The notes under the pieces were generated by a model. It ran no database searches. It was not told the DNA's origin and saw only the letters and a list, made by a program, of their open reading frames with translations. A stretch of DNA of 64,000 nt from Parashewanella spongiae (GTDB taxonomy: Bacteria > Pseudomonadota > Gammaproteobacteria > Enterobacterales > Shewanellaceae), in contig NZ_CP037952.1 of NCBI RefSeq assembly GCF_004358345.1, positions 1,798,001-1,862,000 on the forward strand. The letters run 5' to 3'. Below are positions 18,556 to 27,803 of this stretch, one piece after another (the stretch's first letter is position 1; every line of letters starts with the position of its first letter). The position numbers and the translations under genes were made by a program.

Positions 18556-21009
18556 ATGGCTCTTGAAAAAACAAGTACATTTACTAGTGTAACGCAGGCA
18601 CTATTAGACGGTTTCAATAAACACATAGCTAGAATTCCACGAGAGGTTGCTGATACCGAAGGATTCATGCAACTCGATACATTTGACGAATCTGATATTC
18701 CAAATTTTTCAGAATTAAAAACTGAGGCTTCAAGCTTTGCATCTGAAGAGGATAACTCGTTAAATGATTTTGATATCGATAGTAGATTTCAGGCATTGAA
18801 AATAGCTTATATCACAACGATAAACTTAATAGGAATTAAAGATAAAAAAAGAGATATAACGCAAAGTGAGGTTGAGAAGCTGGTCACGCCTCAGTCATTT
18901 AAATTTGGTGATGAAAGTGAGGACTGGGGTTACAGCCAGTCAAGTACATCCCAATCCTCATATAGAAGATCTACAGCAGCATCTGAGTTGATCAAAGTAG
19001 AGCAATCAACTCTTGGAACCCCAGAGCAACATGAACGCTTAGATTCATTAGAAAGCAACATGAAAGAGTTGCTACGTTTACTCAAAGATTTTGGTATATC
19101 AAAGCATGATAAGGAACTCGCTTTATTACAATTAAAGCCAGAGCAGCCGAGTAAACTAGATTCAACTGAGATTGGTTGTACAGTAGTCTCATTGGATTGC
19201 AATATCAAACGGGCAGTTGAAACACTAAAGTTGTCGGAAGCAAAAATCTTTAGTCATTTTAAAACCGCAAGAGCTGAATGTGTAGAAAAAATAGCAAGAA
19301 GTGTGGTAAAAGCTCACCCTGAATTCGCAGGTAATATTGAAGTAAATGTCAAATACTTGTGTAATCAAGTTGCGACTGAGTTAGGTTTTGAACAAAAATT
19401 CATTTCGAAAGGTGATATGGCATACTGCCATAACTTTAACAAAGCAATTTTGAAAGAGTTTGTCGAGTTGGCGCAAAACGAAACAGAGCCAGCTGTGCTA
19501 GTCGATCATATTTCTAGAATGCCTACTACTTCGGAACTTGAAACCGATTTCCCCGGATATATAAATGAGCCAACAGAATTTAGTGCAGAGCAAAATTATC
19601 AGCAAGCCCAAAGAAGGGTTATTGCAAGTAAATGTCAAACCGTTCTTAAACTAGGTTGTTATGAGTTTGTTTCTTTACCGACCCATGAAACTGTTGCTAG
19701 AGGTAGAGAGACAAGAAAAGGTGAAATTAAAAATGATGGAGTGGGCCATTTTTATGTGGCCATTAAAAATGCCAATAACATCGGAGAAACCAACAAGTTA
19801 TTGACAATTGACCACCTTAAAGAAATCGATCACTTGTGCAAGCAACCTCCTGAAGTTGTACGTAGCATAACTAGACAAGCCGTCGAGCAAACAGATGATC
19901 TAGAGGCATTAATAAAGTTTGCTGAAATATATGATGTTGACTCATTAAATCGAGGTATTCAAACAGCATCTTTACAATCTTCAGAAAGTGCGCTAACAGT
20001 AATGAGTAGCGCCTTTCGTCAAGCTATGCGTTGTAAGCTACAACTGGAAGAACACACTGATATGGTTGAGAATTTGGTCGAAAAGATCCAAAAAATTTCT
20101 TCGAGAGAAGATAGAATGTTTTTTGCAAAGCTATGTGATCATCCAAAAATTACCGCAATTGTCTTATTTATTAATAGTGATTTGGTTATAGATCAAAACT
20201 ATAGTTTAAACATCAATAGCGAAGTGATAGCTTGCTTAGCGACTAATGTTGTTCAAAATGACGTTGCTCCAAGTGCTTTTAACGATGATGATGATGATGG
20301 TGATGGTTTTGGCGAATTTCCATCAACTGTTACTTCAACAAATGTTCCTGGTGCAGAATTTATAAAAGCTCATATTGCCCCTATTTATATAAATGTATTG
20401 CTGTGTGAAGCTGCAGCAACCGGCAATGTTGAAGCTGCTAGGGCATTGGTGAAAGCAGGTGCAAATATTCAAACGGTTGATGGCAGAGGCTGCAGGCCAG
20501 TGTCATTGGCATGCATGAATGGACACAAAGTCCTTGTAAGTTTTTGTAAAAATACGCCTAAAAACAAACTCGACTTTTCCAGTAAAGAAGTAGAAAACGG
20601 GTTAATTTTGGCTTCTCGCTTTGGGCATGCGGAGGTAATTGATTATTTGAAAGGGTTTGATAGGCTTGCACCTCAGATAACAGAAATTAACCTGATGAAG
20701 CAAACTCCCTTAATGATCGCGATAGAAAATGGACATTTAGGTGCATCAGAGGCGTTACTTACTTTTTCAAAAGTTAAACATAACCCTATAGATAGAGATG
20801 GAAATAACATACTTCATTATGTTGGTAGGCATAACAGATTGGAAATCTATCAAGCAATTGGGCGAAAGTTTACAGGTAATCAATTAAATCAACTAAAGAT
20901 TCAAACTAACAAAGCTTCTGAGCCGAATGGGCAAGGACAAACACCTGCAAACTTGGCTGCGTTTTGTAAAAATAATCAGATTGCTGGAGAGTTGAGGAAG
21001 ACACATTAG
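18556..21009 (+). CDS. Large ankyrin-repeat protein, candidate effector
   Basis: The 817-residue protein has no signal peptide or membrane segment. The first 600 residues match nothing I recognise; they look mostly helical, with Ser-rich and charged stretches near residues 120-140. An acidic run (NDDDDDGDGFGEF) near residue 575 leads into ankyrin-like repeats from about residue 610 to the end (LCEAAATGNVEAARALVKAG, ASRFGHAEVIDYLKG, TPLMIAIENGHLGASEALL, QTPANLAAF). Ankyrin repeats bind proteins and are frequent in effectors of host-associated bacteria. The AT-rich leader and isolation between uvrB and the Tol operon fit acquisition by transfer. The effector role is inference. Confidence 0.7.
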   Translation: MALEKTSTFTSVTQALLDGFNKHIARIPREVADTEGFMQLDTFDESDIPNFSELKTEASSFASEEDNSLNDFDIDSRFQALKIAYITTINLIGIKDKKRDITQSEVEKLVTPQSFKFGDESEDWGYSQSSTSQSSYRRSTAASELIKVEQSTLGTPEQHERLDSLESNMKELLRLLKDFGISKHDKELALLQLKPEQPSKLDSTEIGCTVVSLDCNIKRAVETLKLSEAKIFSHFKTARAECVEKIARSVVKAHPEFAGNIEVNVKYLCNQVATELGFEQKFISKGDMAYCHNFNKAILKEFVELAQNETEPAVLVDHISRMPTTSELETDFPGYINEPTEFSAEQNYQQAQRRVIASKCQTVLKLGCYEFVSLPTHETVARGRETRKGEIKNDGVGHFYVAIKNANNIGETNKLLTIDHLKEIDHLCKQPPEVVRSITRQAVEQTDDLEALIKFAEIYDVDSLNRGIQTASLQSSESALTVMSSAFRQAMRCKLQLEEHTDMVENLVEKIQKISSREDRMFFAKLCDHPKITAIVLFINSDLVIDQNYSLNINSEVIACLATNVVQNDVAPSAFNDDDDDGDGFGEFPSTVTSTNVPGAEFIKAHIAPIYINVLLCEAAATGNVEAARALVKAGANIQTVDGRGCRPVSLACMNGHKVLVSFCKNTPKNKLDFSSKEVENGLILASRFGHAEVIDYLKGFDRLAPQITEINLMKQTPLMIAIENGHLGASEALLTFSKVKHNPIDRDGNNILHYVGRHNRLEIYQAIGRKFTGNQLNQLKIQTNKASEPNGQGQTPANLAAFCKNNQIAGELRKTH

Positions 21010-21010
21010 A

Positions 21011-21045
21011 TAAAAAAAGCCCACTTAAAAAAGTGGGCTGCAAAA
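21011..21045 (-). terminator. Stem-loop after the ankyrin gene
   Basis: AGCCCACTT and AAGTGGGCT form a perfect 9-bp stem around AAAA. The T run lies on the minus-strand side. On the plus strand the following bases are GCAAAAT, so termination of the ankyrin transcript there would be weak. Confidence 0.55.
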
Positions 21046-21593
21046 TAAGCACAAACAATCAACAAATTAAAGGTAGGGAAGTCATACAAAAGAACTGGGA
21101 AAACAGCCATTCTACTCACAGCTGTTAAAATGTTCTTGTCTTCTTTAGCTCGCCATTCAGTAAGCTATTCCAGAAAACAACTTCATTTTATGCTCCAACA
21201 TGAAAACTAACAAACAAGATTTTTTTAACTGTTGATTAGAATATCTAATGCATGCGTTAGTATGTCGCGATAGGTGTTTTGTTTATTTTTATTATTTAAT
21301 TTGTTGCTAGTTTTGGATGGTTATCTGTTTTTAATTAGGAAACCACTTTTTTGAAATTAGGATAAATTAAGCTTATTGACGGCGAGCGTATTGCTAAAGT
21401 GTCTAACATTCTTTCTTGAAAAAAGTTAAAACTGGTTGCTTAAAAATCAGGTTTTACACTGACGATTTGGCTTTTTTCTTGTGAGAAATCTCAACCTATA
21501 AAGTAGCAATATCTCATTAGAGTTATTCACAATTTTATCCTCTAGAGGTATAGTTAGTGATTATTGTTTTATAACTATTAATTTGGTTTGTTC
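21046..21593. other. Promoter region of the ybgC-tol-pal operon
   Basis: About 550 bases without a gene. Operon promoters must lie here, but I could not pick out a convincing -35/-10 pair, operator or small RNA. Confidence 0.4.
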
Positions 21594-21992
21594 ATGTTTT
21601 CGTGGCCTGTAACAGTTTATTATGAAGATACCGATGCTGGTGGCGTTGTATACCACTCTAATTATTTAAATTTTTTTGAACGCGCTCGTACAGAGTGGAT
21701 GAAAAATATTGGAATAAGTCAAACAAATTTGTTGACTGAAAATGTTGCTTTTGTTGTAAAACATTGTGAAGTTGACTTTAAAATTGCAGCGCGTTTTGAA
21801 CAATGCCTAAAAGTGGTGTCTAAGATTACGGAGATGAAAAGAGCCTCAATGACTTTTCATCAAGCGCTAGTAGACGACGATGGTAAACTTTATTGCGAAG
21901 CAACTATCGTTGTAGCTTGTGTAAACTTATCGAAAATGAAACCGATAGCGGTTCCTAAAATTATTATTCAGGAGTTAATGCGTGCAAGCTGA
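21594..21992 (+). CDS. ybgC: Acyl-CoA thioesterase YbgC of the Tol-Pal system
   Basis: A TTG two codons upstream (21588) extends the frame, but the ATG at 21594 (MFSWPVTVYYEDTDAGG) aligns with the family and gives 132 residues. The hotdog-fold signature YEDTDAGGVVYHSNYLNFFERAR holds the catalytic Asp. YbgC hydrolyses acyl-CoA and is the usual first gene of tol-pal operons. It overlaps tolQ by 11 bases, which implies coupled translation. Confidence 0.93.
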   Translation: MFSWPVTVYYEDTDAGGVVYHSNYLNFFERARTEWMKNIGISQTNLLTENVAFVVKHCEVDFKIAARFEQCLKVVSKITEMKRASMTFHQALVDDDGKLYCEATIVVACVNLSKMKPIAVPKIIIQELMRAS

Positions 21993-22671
21993 TATTTCTT
22001 TTTTAAGCTTATTTCTCGAAGCAAGTGTACTAGTTAAGTTAGTGATGTTAACACTGCTTGGCTTATCTATTATTTCATGGGCTGTTATTCTTCAGCGACA
22101 AAAAGTATTGAAAACCGCTCGTAACCAATCCATTAAGTTCGAAGATAAGTTTTGGTCAGGCGTAGACTTAAACAAACTATTCCAAGAATTATCCGCACGT
22201 GGTGATTCGAATGACGGCATGGGCCGTTTGTTCGTTACAGGGTTTAAAGAATACTCCCGTCTTACAAAGTTAAGTGGAAGCATGCCTGAAGCTGTAATGG
22301 ACGGTACTGCACGCTCAATGAGAGTAACACTATCAAGAGAAATCGAAGAATTAGAATCAAATATCCCAATGTTAGCGACCATCGGCTCGACAAGCCCATA
22401 TATTGGACTATTTGGGACAGTTTGGGGGATTATGAACTCATTTATTGCTTTAGGTGCTGTCGAAAATGCAACCTTAGCAATGGTTGCCCCTGGTATTGCT
22501 GAAGCGTTAATTGCTACTGCTATGGGACTATTTGCAGCAATTCCAGCGGTCATTGCCTACAACCGCTTTACGACTAAAATTGAAAAGTTAGAAATGTCAT
22601 ACGTTAATTTTATGGAAGAATTTTCAAGTATCTTGCATCGACAAGCCTACACAAAAAAGGGGACGGATTGA
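21982..22671 (+). CDS. tolQ: TolQ, proton-channel subunit of the Tol-Pal system
   Basis: Translation begins at the GTG at 21982 inside the end of ybgC. The 229-residue inner-membrane protein has an N-terminal membrane segment (SVLVKLVMLTLLGLSIISWA) and two C-terminal ones in the MotA/TolQ/ExbB domain (YIGLFGTVWGIMNSFIALG, ALIATAMGLFAAIPAVIAYN). With TolR it converts proton flow into work on TolA during outer-membrane constriction at division. The stop TGA overlaps the tolR ATG. Confidence 0.95.
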   Translation: MQADISFLSLFLEASVLVKLVMLTLLGLSIISWAVILQRQKVLKTARNQSIKFEDKFWSGVDLNKLFQELSARGDSNDGMGRLFVTGFKEYSRLTKLSGSMPEAVMDGTARSMRVTLSREIEELESNIPMLATIGSTSPYIGLFGTVWGIMNSFIALGAVENATLAMVAPGIAEALIATAMGLFAAIPAVIAYNRFTTKIEKLEMSYVNFMEEFSSILHRQAYTKKGTD

Positions 22672-23105
22672 TGCAAGTATATCAACGTAAGCGTCGTCGC
22701 CCAGTAGCAGAAATAAACGTGGTGCCTTACATTGATGTTATGTTGGTGCTTTTGATCATTTTTATGGTTACGGCACCGATTGTATCTCAAGGTGTTAAAG
22801 TCGACTTACCATCGGCACAGGCTGAAGCTCTACCAGCAGACAGCAAACCACCTTTAGTTGCCTCTATCGATGCAGTAGGTGAATACTTTTTAAATGATGG
22901 TGATGGGCCAGCGAGTTCGCCTAAAACACTTGAAGAAATCACCATCGAAGTAGCTGCAATTATAGAGTTAGAACCTGAACGCCCCGTTGTTATAAAAGGT
23001 GATAAAAATATCCCATATGACAGAGTGATACAGTTAATGGCAACACTGCAGGCGGCTGGTGTACCTTCCGTTGGATTAATGACAGAATCTCCGGAGGCTA
23101 ATTAA
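22671..23105 (+). CDS. tolR: TolR, regulatory channel subunit of the Tol-Pal system
   Basis: The ATG at 22671 shares bases with the tolQ stop (TGATG). The 144-residue protein has the family start (RRRPVAEINVVPYIDVMLVLLIIFMVTAPI) with the conserved channel Asp in the single membrane segment. A periplasmic domain follows. It is the ExbD/TolR family partner of TolQ. tolA starts directly at its stop codon. Confidence 0.95.
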   Translation: MQVYQRKRRRPVAEINVVPYIDVMLVLLIIFMVTAPIVSQGVKVDLPSAQAEALPADSKPPLVASIDAVGEYFLNDGDGPASSPKTLEEITIEVAAIIELEPERPVVIKGDKNIPYDRVIQLMATLQAAGVPSVGLMTESPEAN

Positions 23106-24041
23106 GTGGTAAAGCAATCGACGTTAACACTATCTATTGTCATCTCACTAGTTGTCCATGTCGGAGTGATAGCTGCGCTTGCTGTCGGAGTTGATTTCAA
23201 CGAAAAACCTAAAGCCTTACCTCAATCGAATGCTCCGATTGTGAAAGCTATTGTGGTTGATCAAAAATTGGTTGCTGCGCAAGTAGAAAAAATTCGTAAA
23301 CAAAAAGAAAACGCTAAACAGAAAGAGATCGATAGGCAACGAGAGCTTGAACGCAAACTCGAAGATGCGCGTAAAGCACGCAAAAAAGAACAAGATAAGA
23401 TTAAAAACCTTGAGAGAGAACGAAAGCGTAAGCAAAATGAAGCAGATAAAGCCGCTGCAGCTGCGAAAGCCCACCAAATAAAGCAGCAAAAAGAGAAGGA
23501 AAAAGCCGCCAAGGCTGAGCGAATTCGTAAGCAGAAAGAAAAAGAGCAGCGTTCAGCTGAGAAAGCAGCGCAACGAGCTAAAGAAAAACGACGCCAAGAG
23601 GAGGCCGCAGCGAAAAAAGCCGAGCAAGAACGTAAACGTAAAGCAGAAGCCGAACGTAAGCGAAAAGCTGATGCTGCTGAAAAAGCTCGACAAGAAAAGG
23701 AGTTGGCTGAAGCCTTAGCTGCAGAGCAGTCGGTGCTTGAAAAAACGCGTAATCGTCAAGTTTTGAGTGAAGTACAGAAATATAAGGCTCTGATCACTCA
23801 AACGATTAAACGTAACTTGGTTGTAGACCCTTCAATGAAAGGGAAAACATGCAAAGTAAATATTCGGTTAGCTAAAGACGGGTTTGTCATCTCAACTAAA
23901 ACCGTTAGTGGTGATCCTGTTGTTTGCCGTGCATCAAAAACGGCAATTACCAAGGCTGGCCGTTTACCTGTTTCAGCCGACGCTCATGTTTACAACCAAA
24001 TGAAAGATATTAATTTAGAAGTATCGCCAGAGTTTAATTGA
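23106..24041 (+). CDS. tolA: TolA, periplasm-spanning protein of the Tol-Pal system
   Basis: A GTG start follows the tolR stop with no gap. The 311-residue protein has an N-terminal membrane segment ([20 protein letters not shown]). A long Lys/Glu/Ala/Arg-rich coiled helix covers about residues 55-215. A compact C-terminal domain with two cysteines follows ([15 protein letters not shown] and DPVVCRAS). TolA links TolQR to Pal and TolB across the periplasm. The highly charged helix creates long but spurious antisense open frames. Confidence 0.94.
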   Translation: MVKQSTLTLSIVISLVVHVGVIAALAVGVDFNEKPKALPQSNAPIVKAIVVDQKLVAAQVEKIRKQKENAKQKEIDRQRELERKLEDARKARKKEQDKIKNLERERKRKQNEADKAAAAAKAHQIKQQKEKEKAAKAERIRKQKEKEQRSAEKAAQRAKEKRRQEEAAAKKAEQERKRKAEAERKRKADAAEKARQEKELAEALAAEQSVLEKTRNRQVLSEVQKYKALITQTIKRNLVVDPSMKGKTCKVNIRLAKDGFVISTKTVSGDPVVCRASKTAITKAGRLPVSADAHVYNQMKDINLEVSPEFN

Positions 24042-24049
24042 GGAATATT

Positions 24050-25384
24050 ATGAAAATCATTGGGAAGTGGCTGCTGTTATTCGTCATCTTTATTGTCAGC
24101 CCGGTTAAAGCAGCGCTAGATATTGTTATTACTGAAGGTGTTGATGCTGCAAGACCTATCGCTGTTGCGCCGTTTGTATGGGATGGAATAGGAGAAGCGC
24201 CACAGCAACTTGCAGATGTTGTGATGTCGGATTTAACGCGCAGTGGAACCTTTAGTCCTATAGATGTTCGTGCACTTCCTCAGCAGGGGATTTTTACGGC
24301 GAAAGATTTTAGGAGTGCTGATTGGGCCAATACAGAAGTTGAAGCCCTGCTTGTAGGTAGAGTAAAGCCTTATGGTAATGGTCAATATCAAGTTAATTTC
24401 GAACTCATTGATTTAATAAAATCTCAACTTCCTCAAACTAATGGGCTATTGGATCCGAAGGATTTAGTATTAGATAAAAGTGAAGTGTTGATTTCAGAAT
24501 CTCAATTTCGCTCATATGCTCATATGATCAGTAATCGAGTTTATGAAAAGTTAACGGGTATTCGAGGCGCATTTTTAACTCGCATTGCTTATGTCGTTGT
24601 TGATCACAATCAAGCTTCGCCGTTTCAGTTAATGATTTCTGATTATGATGGTTACAATGAAAACATGCTCTTACGTTCAAAAGAACCATTAATGTCGCCT
24701 GTTTGGTCTCCAAACGGTCGTAAACTGGCGTATGTGAGTTTCGAAAATAGAAAAGCGGAAGTGTTCATTCAAGACATTTTTACTCAAGCACGAATTAAAG
24801 TAAGCAGTACTCCCGGTATTAATGGCGCACCAGTTTTTTCTCCGGACGGAAAAAAATTAGCCTTAACCCTTTCAAAAGATGGTCAACCAGAATTGTATAC
24901 GCTTGATATTGCGACGAAACGTTTGCATCGAGTGACGAACCATTACGCAATCGATACCGAAGCCGCTTGGTTTCCAGATGGGAAATCGCTTATTTTCACC
25001 TCAGAACGCGGTGGTAGACCACAGATTTACAAGGTTGATTTGGCATCTGGTAAAATTCGTCGTATGACATTTGAAGGAGAATGGAACTTAGGCGGGTCTA
25101 TTACTCCTGACGGTAAATCAATGGTGTTTGTAAACCGTACGAATGGAAAATTCCATATTGCTCGTATGGATTTATCAACTCGTTTTATGCAAATTTTAAC
25201 GTCTACCAGTTTAGATGAGTCACCAAGTATTGCGCCTAACGGCACAATGGTGATTTATGGTACAGTATATCGAGGAAAACAAGTGTTATCAGCCGTTTCG
25301 ATGGATGGACGCTTCAAAGCAAGATTACCAGTCGGTCAAGGTGAAGTGAAATCACCATCTTGGTCGCCATTTTTACAGTACTAA
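24050..25384 (+). CDS. tolB: TolB, periplasmic beta-propeller of the Tol-Pal system
   Basis: The frame opens at 24038, but the ATG at 24050 after TGAGGAAT begins the signal peptide ([15 protein letters not shown]) and is preferred, giving 444 residues. An N-terminal alpha/beta domain (residues to about 165) is followed by WD40-like propeller blades with repeated SPDG-type turns ([60 protein letters not shown]). TolB binds Pal and shuttles between Pal states. tolA and tolB are nearly contiguous. Confidence 0.95.
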   Translation: MKIIGKWLLLFVIFIVSPVKAALDIVITEGVDAARPIAVAPFVWDGIGEAPQQLADVVMSDLTRSGTFSPIDVRALPQQGIFTAKDFRSADWANTEVEALLVGRVKPYGNGQYQVNFELIDLIKSQLPQTNGLLDPKDLVLDKSEVLISESQFRSYAHMISNRVYEKLTGIRGAFLTRIAYVVVDHNQASPFQLMISDYDGYNENMLLRSKEPLMSPVWSPNGRKLAYVSFENRKAEVFIQDIFTQARIKVSSTPGINGAPVFSPDGKKLALTLSKDGQPELYTLDIATKRLHRVTNHYAIDTEAAWFPDGKSLIFTSERGGRPQIYKVDLASGKIRRMTFEGEWNLGGSITPDGKSMVFVNRTNGKFHIARMDLSTRFMQILTSTSLDESPSIAPNGTMVIYGTVYRGKQVLSAVSMDGRFKARLPVGQGEVKSPSWSPFLQY

Positions 25385-25402
25385 AAAGATAAGGAACAGA
25401 TA

Positions 25403-25942
25403 ATGGATCTGAATAAGTTGTTTAAAGCTATGTTAGTTGCAATCCCAATGTTGGCACTCGGGGCATGTAGCACAACCTCTGACTCAGAATCATCTCGCGA
25501 AGCTGGCGCTAATGGTACAAATAGCGGCACAGAGTTCAATGGTGGTGTTGAAACAGGTAGCGCGAATGCAATTCTGACTCCAGAAGAAAGACAAGCACAG
25601 CAAGAAGCTGAATTACGTCGTGAAAACATTATTTACTTCGATTTTGATCGCAGTGATGTTCAATATGATTTTGCACAAGTACTTCAAGCGCACGGAAATT
25701 ATTTATTAGAACATCCAAATGTTAAAGTGCTTATTGAAGGCCATACTGACGAACGTGGTACGCCAGAATATAACATCGCATTAGGTGAGCGCCGTGCCAA
25801 AGCAGTAATGAAATATCTTCAAGGAATGGGCGTTCAGCCTAGCCAAATGAGTGTAGTGAGTTATGGTGAAGAAAAACCACAAGATTTTTCACGCACAGAA
25901 GCTGGTTTTGCTAAGAACCGTCGTGCAGTGATGGTTTACTAA
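25403..25942 (+). CDS. pal: Pal, peptidoglycan-associated outer-membrane lipoprotein
   Basis: The 179-residue protein has a lipoprotein signal with lipobox LGAC (Cys22). A low-complexity linker follows, then an OmpA-type peptidoglycan-binding domain (YFDFDRSDVQYDF, IEGHTDERGTPEYNIALGERR). It tethers the outer membrane to peptidoglycan. It lies 18 bases after tolB with its own AAGGA ribosome binding site. Confidence 0.96.
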   Translation: MDLNKLFKAMLVAIPMLALGACSTTSDSESSREAGANGTNSGTEFNGGVETGSANAILTPEERQAQQEAELRRENIIYFDFDRSDVQYDFAQVLQAHGNYLLEHPNVKVLIEGHTDERGTPEYNIALGERRAKAVMKYLQGMGVQPSQMSVVSYGEEKPQDFSRTEAGFAKNRRAVMVY

Positions 25943-25996
25943 TAACGGTTTATTAAAATCGGTTTATATTAACTTGCCGGTTAACGGAGTAACACA

Positions 25997-26734
25997 ATGA
26001 AGAGAGCCGTAACAATTGCGGCAATTTTCCTTGGTATAGGCGCAGCTCATGCTGCGCCTTCGCCTGTTGAGGATATTGCTGGTGGAACAAAAAATGATCG
26101 TGTCTCACGTCTAGAGCGTATTATTAAAGCCAGGCAGCAAACTGAGTTTGAAATGCAACAACGAGTCAGTGCGTTGCAGAGAGAAGTTTTAGATTTACGT
26201 GGTTTGAACGAACAACAGGCTTACCAACTAGAACAAATATTGCAACGCCAGCGACAGCTCTATGATGAGATAGCAAAGTTACAAACGCAACAATCGACAC
26301 CTGTGGTTACAACAAAAGAAAGTAACGTTTCGGTTACAACACCAACTGGAAGTCTATCAGAAACGGATAGTTACCAGCGTGCTGTGAATATGGTGCTGAA
26401 AGAGCGTAAGTATGAAGAAGCAATTCCTGCTTTTCAGGAGTTTATTGGGCAATACCCAAAATCATCCTATTCTGCTAATGCTAATTATTGGTTAGCCCAG
26501 CTTTTATTTAATAAAGGTGATTTAAGTAAAGCTAAGGCTGCATTTCAAACTGTTATTAATAAATTTCCTGAATCAGGGAAAAGTAGTGACAGTATGATCA
26601 AACTTGGAAAAATTGCTGAACAGCAAAATGATAAGAAATTAGCGAAACGATATTATCAAAGAGTGGTTAATGAATATCAAAACAGCGCCGCAGCGAGGGT
26701 TGCGAAGTCTAATATCGCTAGATTGAAAGAGTAA
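25997..26734 (+). CDS. cpoB: CpoB (YbgF), Tol-associated periplasmic TPR protein
   Basis: The 245-residue protein has a signal peptide (IAAIFLGIGAAHA). A coiled-coil trimerisation segment covers about residues 37-95 (SRLERIIKARQQTEF through YDEIAKLQTQQ), and a C-terminal TPR domain follows (YQRAVNMVLKERKYEEAIPA, ANYWLAQLLFNKGDLSKAKA). CpoB coordinates PBP1B activity with Tol-driven constriction in E. coli. It closes the seven-gene operon, 54 bases after pal. Confidence 0.94.
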   Translation: MKRAVTIAAIFLGIGAAHAAPSPVEDIAGGTKNDRVSRLERIIKARQQTEFEMQQRVSALQREVLDLRGLNEQQAYQLEQILQRQRQLYDEIAKLQTQQSTPVVTTKESNVSVTTPTGSLSETDSYQRAVNMVLKERKYEEAIPAFQEFIGQYPKSSYSANANYWLAQLLFNKGDLSKAKAAFQTVINKFPESGKSSDSMIKLGKIAEQQNDKKLAKRYYQRVVNEYQNSAAARVAKSNIARLKE

Positions 26735-26799
26735 TTATTGTAAAAAATATGCGCTTAGACTGTTTTTCATGCAAACGATAAAAAAACCTGATATTGCAC

Positions 26800-26827
26800 T
26801 TGCATGACAAACTGAAAACGGTATTAT
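26800..26827 (+). promoter_or_regulatory. Promoter of the tRNA-Lys array with GC-rich discriminator
   Basis: TTGCAT (26800-26805) and TATTAT (26822-26827) are spaced 16 bases apart. They are followed by GGCGCCC at 26829-26835, a GC-rich discriminator like those of stringently controlled stable-RNA promoters. The first tRNA begins 39 bases after the -10 box. Confidence 0.6.
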
Positions 26828-26866
26828 AGGCGCCCTCAGCACGGCATGGTCGAGTTGAGATAGAGT

Positions 26867-26942
26867 GGGTCGTTAGCTCAGTCGGTAGAGCAGTTGGCTT
26901 TTAACCAATTGGTCGAAGGTTCGAATCCTTCACGACCCACCA
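26867..26942 (+). tRNA. tRNA-Lys (anticodon UUU), copy 1 of 5
   Basis: It is 76 bases long with encoded CCA. The acceptor GGGTCGT pairs with ACGACCC, the anticodon loop is CTTTTAA (UUU), and the T arm is GTTCGAATCC. It opens a five-copy tandem array. Confidence 0.97.
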
Positions 26943-26977
26943 CTTCTTGAACCACACAGGAAGTAAAACTCCAAGAT

Positions 26978-27053
26978 GGGTCGTTAGCTCAGTCGGTAGA
27001 GCAGTTGGCTTTTAACCAATTGGTCGAAGGTTCGAATCCTTCACGACCCACCA
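26978..27053 (+). tRNA. tRNA-Lys (anticodon UUU), copy 2 of 5
   Basis: The sequence is identical to copy 1. It is separated by a 35-base spacer that contains a short hairpin (CTTCTTG and CAGGAAG). Confidence 0.97.
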
Positions 27054-27088
27054 CTTCTTGAACCACACAGGAAGTAAAACTCCAAGAT

Positions 27089-27164
27089 GGGTCGTTAGCT
27101 CAGTCGGTAGAGCAGTTGGCTTTTAACCAATTGGTCGAAGGTTCGAATCCTTCACGACCCACCA
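27089..27164 (+). tRNA. tRNA-Lys (anticodon UUU), copy 3 of 5
   Basis: The sequence is identical to copies 1 and 2, with the same 35-base spacer upstream. Confidence 0.97.
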
Positions 27165-27199
27165 CTTCTTGAACCACACAGGAAGTAAAACTCCAAGAT

Positions 27200-27275
27200 G
27201 GGTCGTTAGCTCAGTTGGTAGAGCAGTTGGCTTTTAACCAATTGGTCGAAGGTTCGAATCCTTCACGACCCACCA
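27200..27275 (+). tRNA. tRNA-Lys (anticodon UUU), copy 4 of 5
   Basis: One D-loop base differs (AGTTGG for AGTCGG in copies 1-3). Otherwise it is identical. Confidence 0.97.
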
Positions 27276-27310
27276 CTTCTTGAACCACACAGGAAGTAAA
27301 ACTTTAAGAT

Positions 27311-27386
27311 GGGTCGTTAGCTCAGTTGGTAGAGCAGTTGGCTTTTAACCAATTGGTCGAAGGTTCGAATCCTTCACGACCCACCA
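27311..27386 (+). tRNA. tRNA-Lys (anticodon UUU), copy 5 of 5
   Basis: It shares the D-loop variant of copy 4. Its upstream spacer carries two changed bases (CTTTAAG for CTCCAAG). No clear intrinsic terminator follows; TTTTTATT comes directly after CCA. Confidence 0.97.
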
Positions 27387-27394
27387 TTTTTATT

Positions 27395-27628
27395 CTATGG
27401 CCATGAAGTTTCAAGGAAATCAAATTCTTCGTGTACCGTAGCCACCCTCTCAAAATTGATTACTCTTTGTGTGCTTTCGTCGCCTTCAAATGTATTATCT
27501 AATTCGTCAGCCTCTATACCTAACGCAGTGGAATCCTCACCAAAAAGTTGCAATAATTCTGTTTTTGAAAGTGCACTTATATCTTCTTGACATTCTAGGG
27601 CTTGAGTTGATGAAGGCTTTTTACCCAC
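27395..27628 (-). CDS. Small acidic protein of unknown function
   Basis: I do not recognise this 77-residue frame. The GTG at 27628 is chosen because AAAAGGTG lies six bases upstream. The product is strongly acidic, with many Glu and Asp, and has no signal or membrane segment. It lies between the tRNA array, whose 3' end it nearly meets on the opposite strand, and the IS66 element. It could be a real small gene or the tail of a larger lost gene. Confidence 0.4.
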   Translation of the reverse strand: MGKKPSSTQALECQEDISALSKTELLQLFGEDSTALGIEADELDNTFEGDESTQRVINFERVATVHEEFDFLETSWP

Positions 27629-27803
27629 ATTCCGCACCTTTTAAATCAAATAAAAACATTAAAATTTCAACAGGTTAATAACCAACTTCAAATATCAATT
27701 ACTTACGATTTATTAAAATTCCTATTTATTTTCAAATAGTTGAAATTTGTATTTTATATAGAATGAAGTTCCATTTGTTTTGTGAACGTCCGCTGAACTA
27801 CAT

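Larger units (their letters stand above)
26867..27386 (+). repeat. Tandem array of 111-bp units (tRNA-Lys plus 35-bp spacer)
   Basis: Five tRNA genes are spaced by exactly 111 bases with nearly identical spacers. This indicates amplification of a whole unit by unequal exchange. The D-loop variant shared by the last two copies orders the duplications. Confidence 0.9.

Noticed and set aside
23217-23512. Long antisense frames opposite tolA
   Set aside because: They mirror the Lys/Glu/Ala-rich helix of TolA and give hydrophobic, Ser/Phe-rich junk. tolA is certain.
26867-27386. Regularly spaced direct repeats resembling a CRISPR array
   Set aside because: The repeated unit is a complete tRNA-Lys gene and the spacers are nearly identical to each other. 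No cas gene is present.
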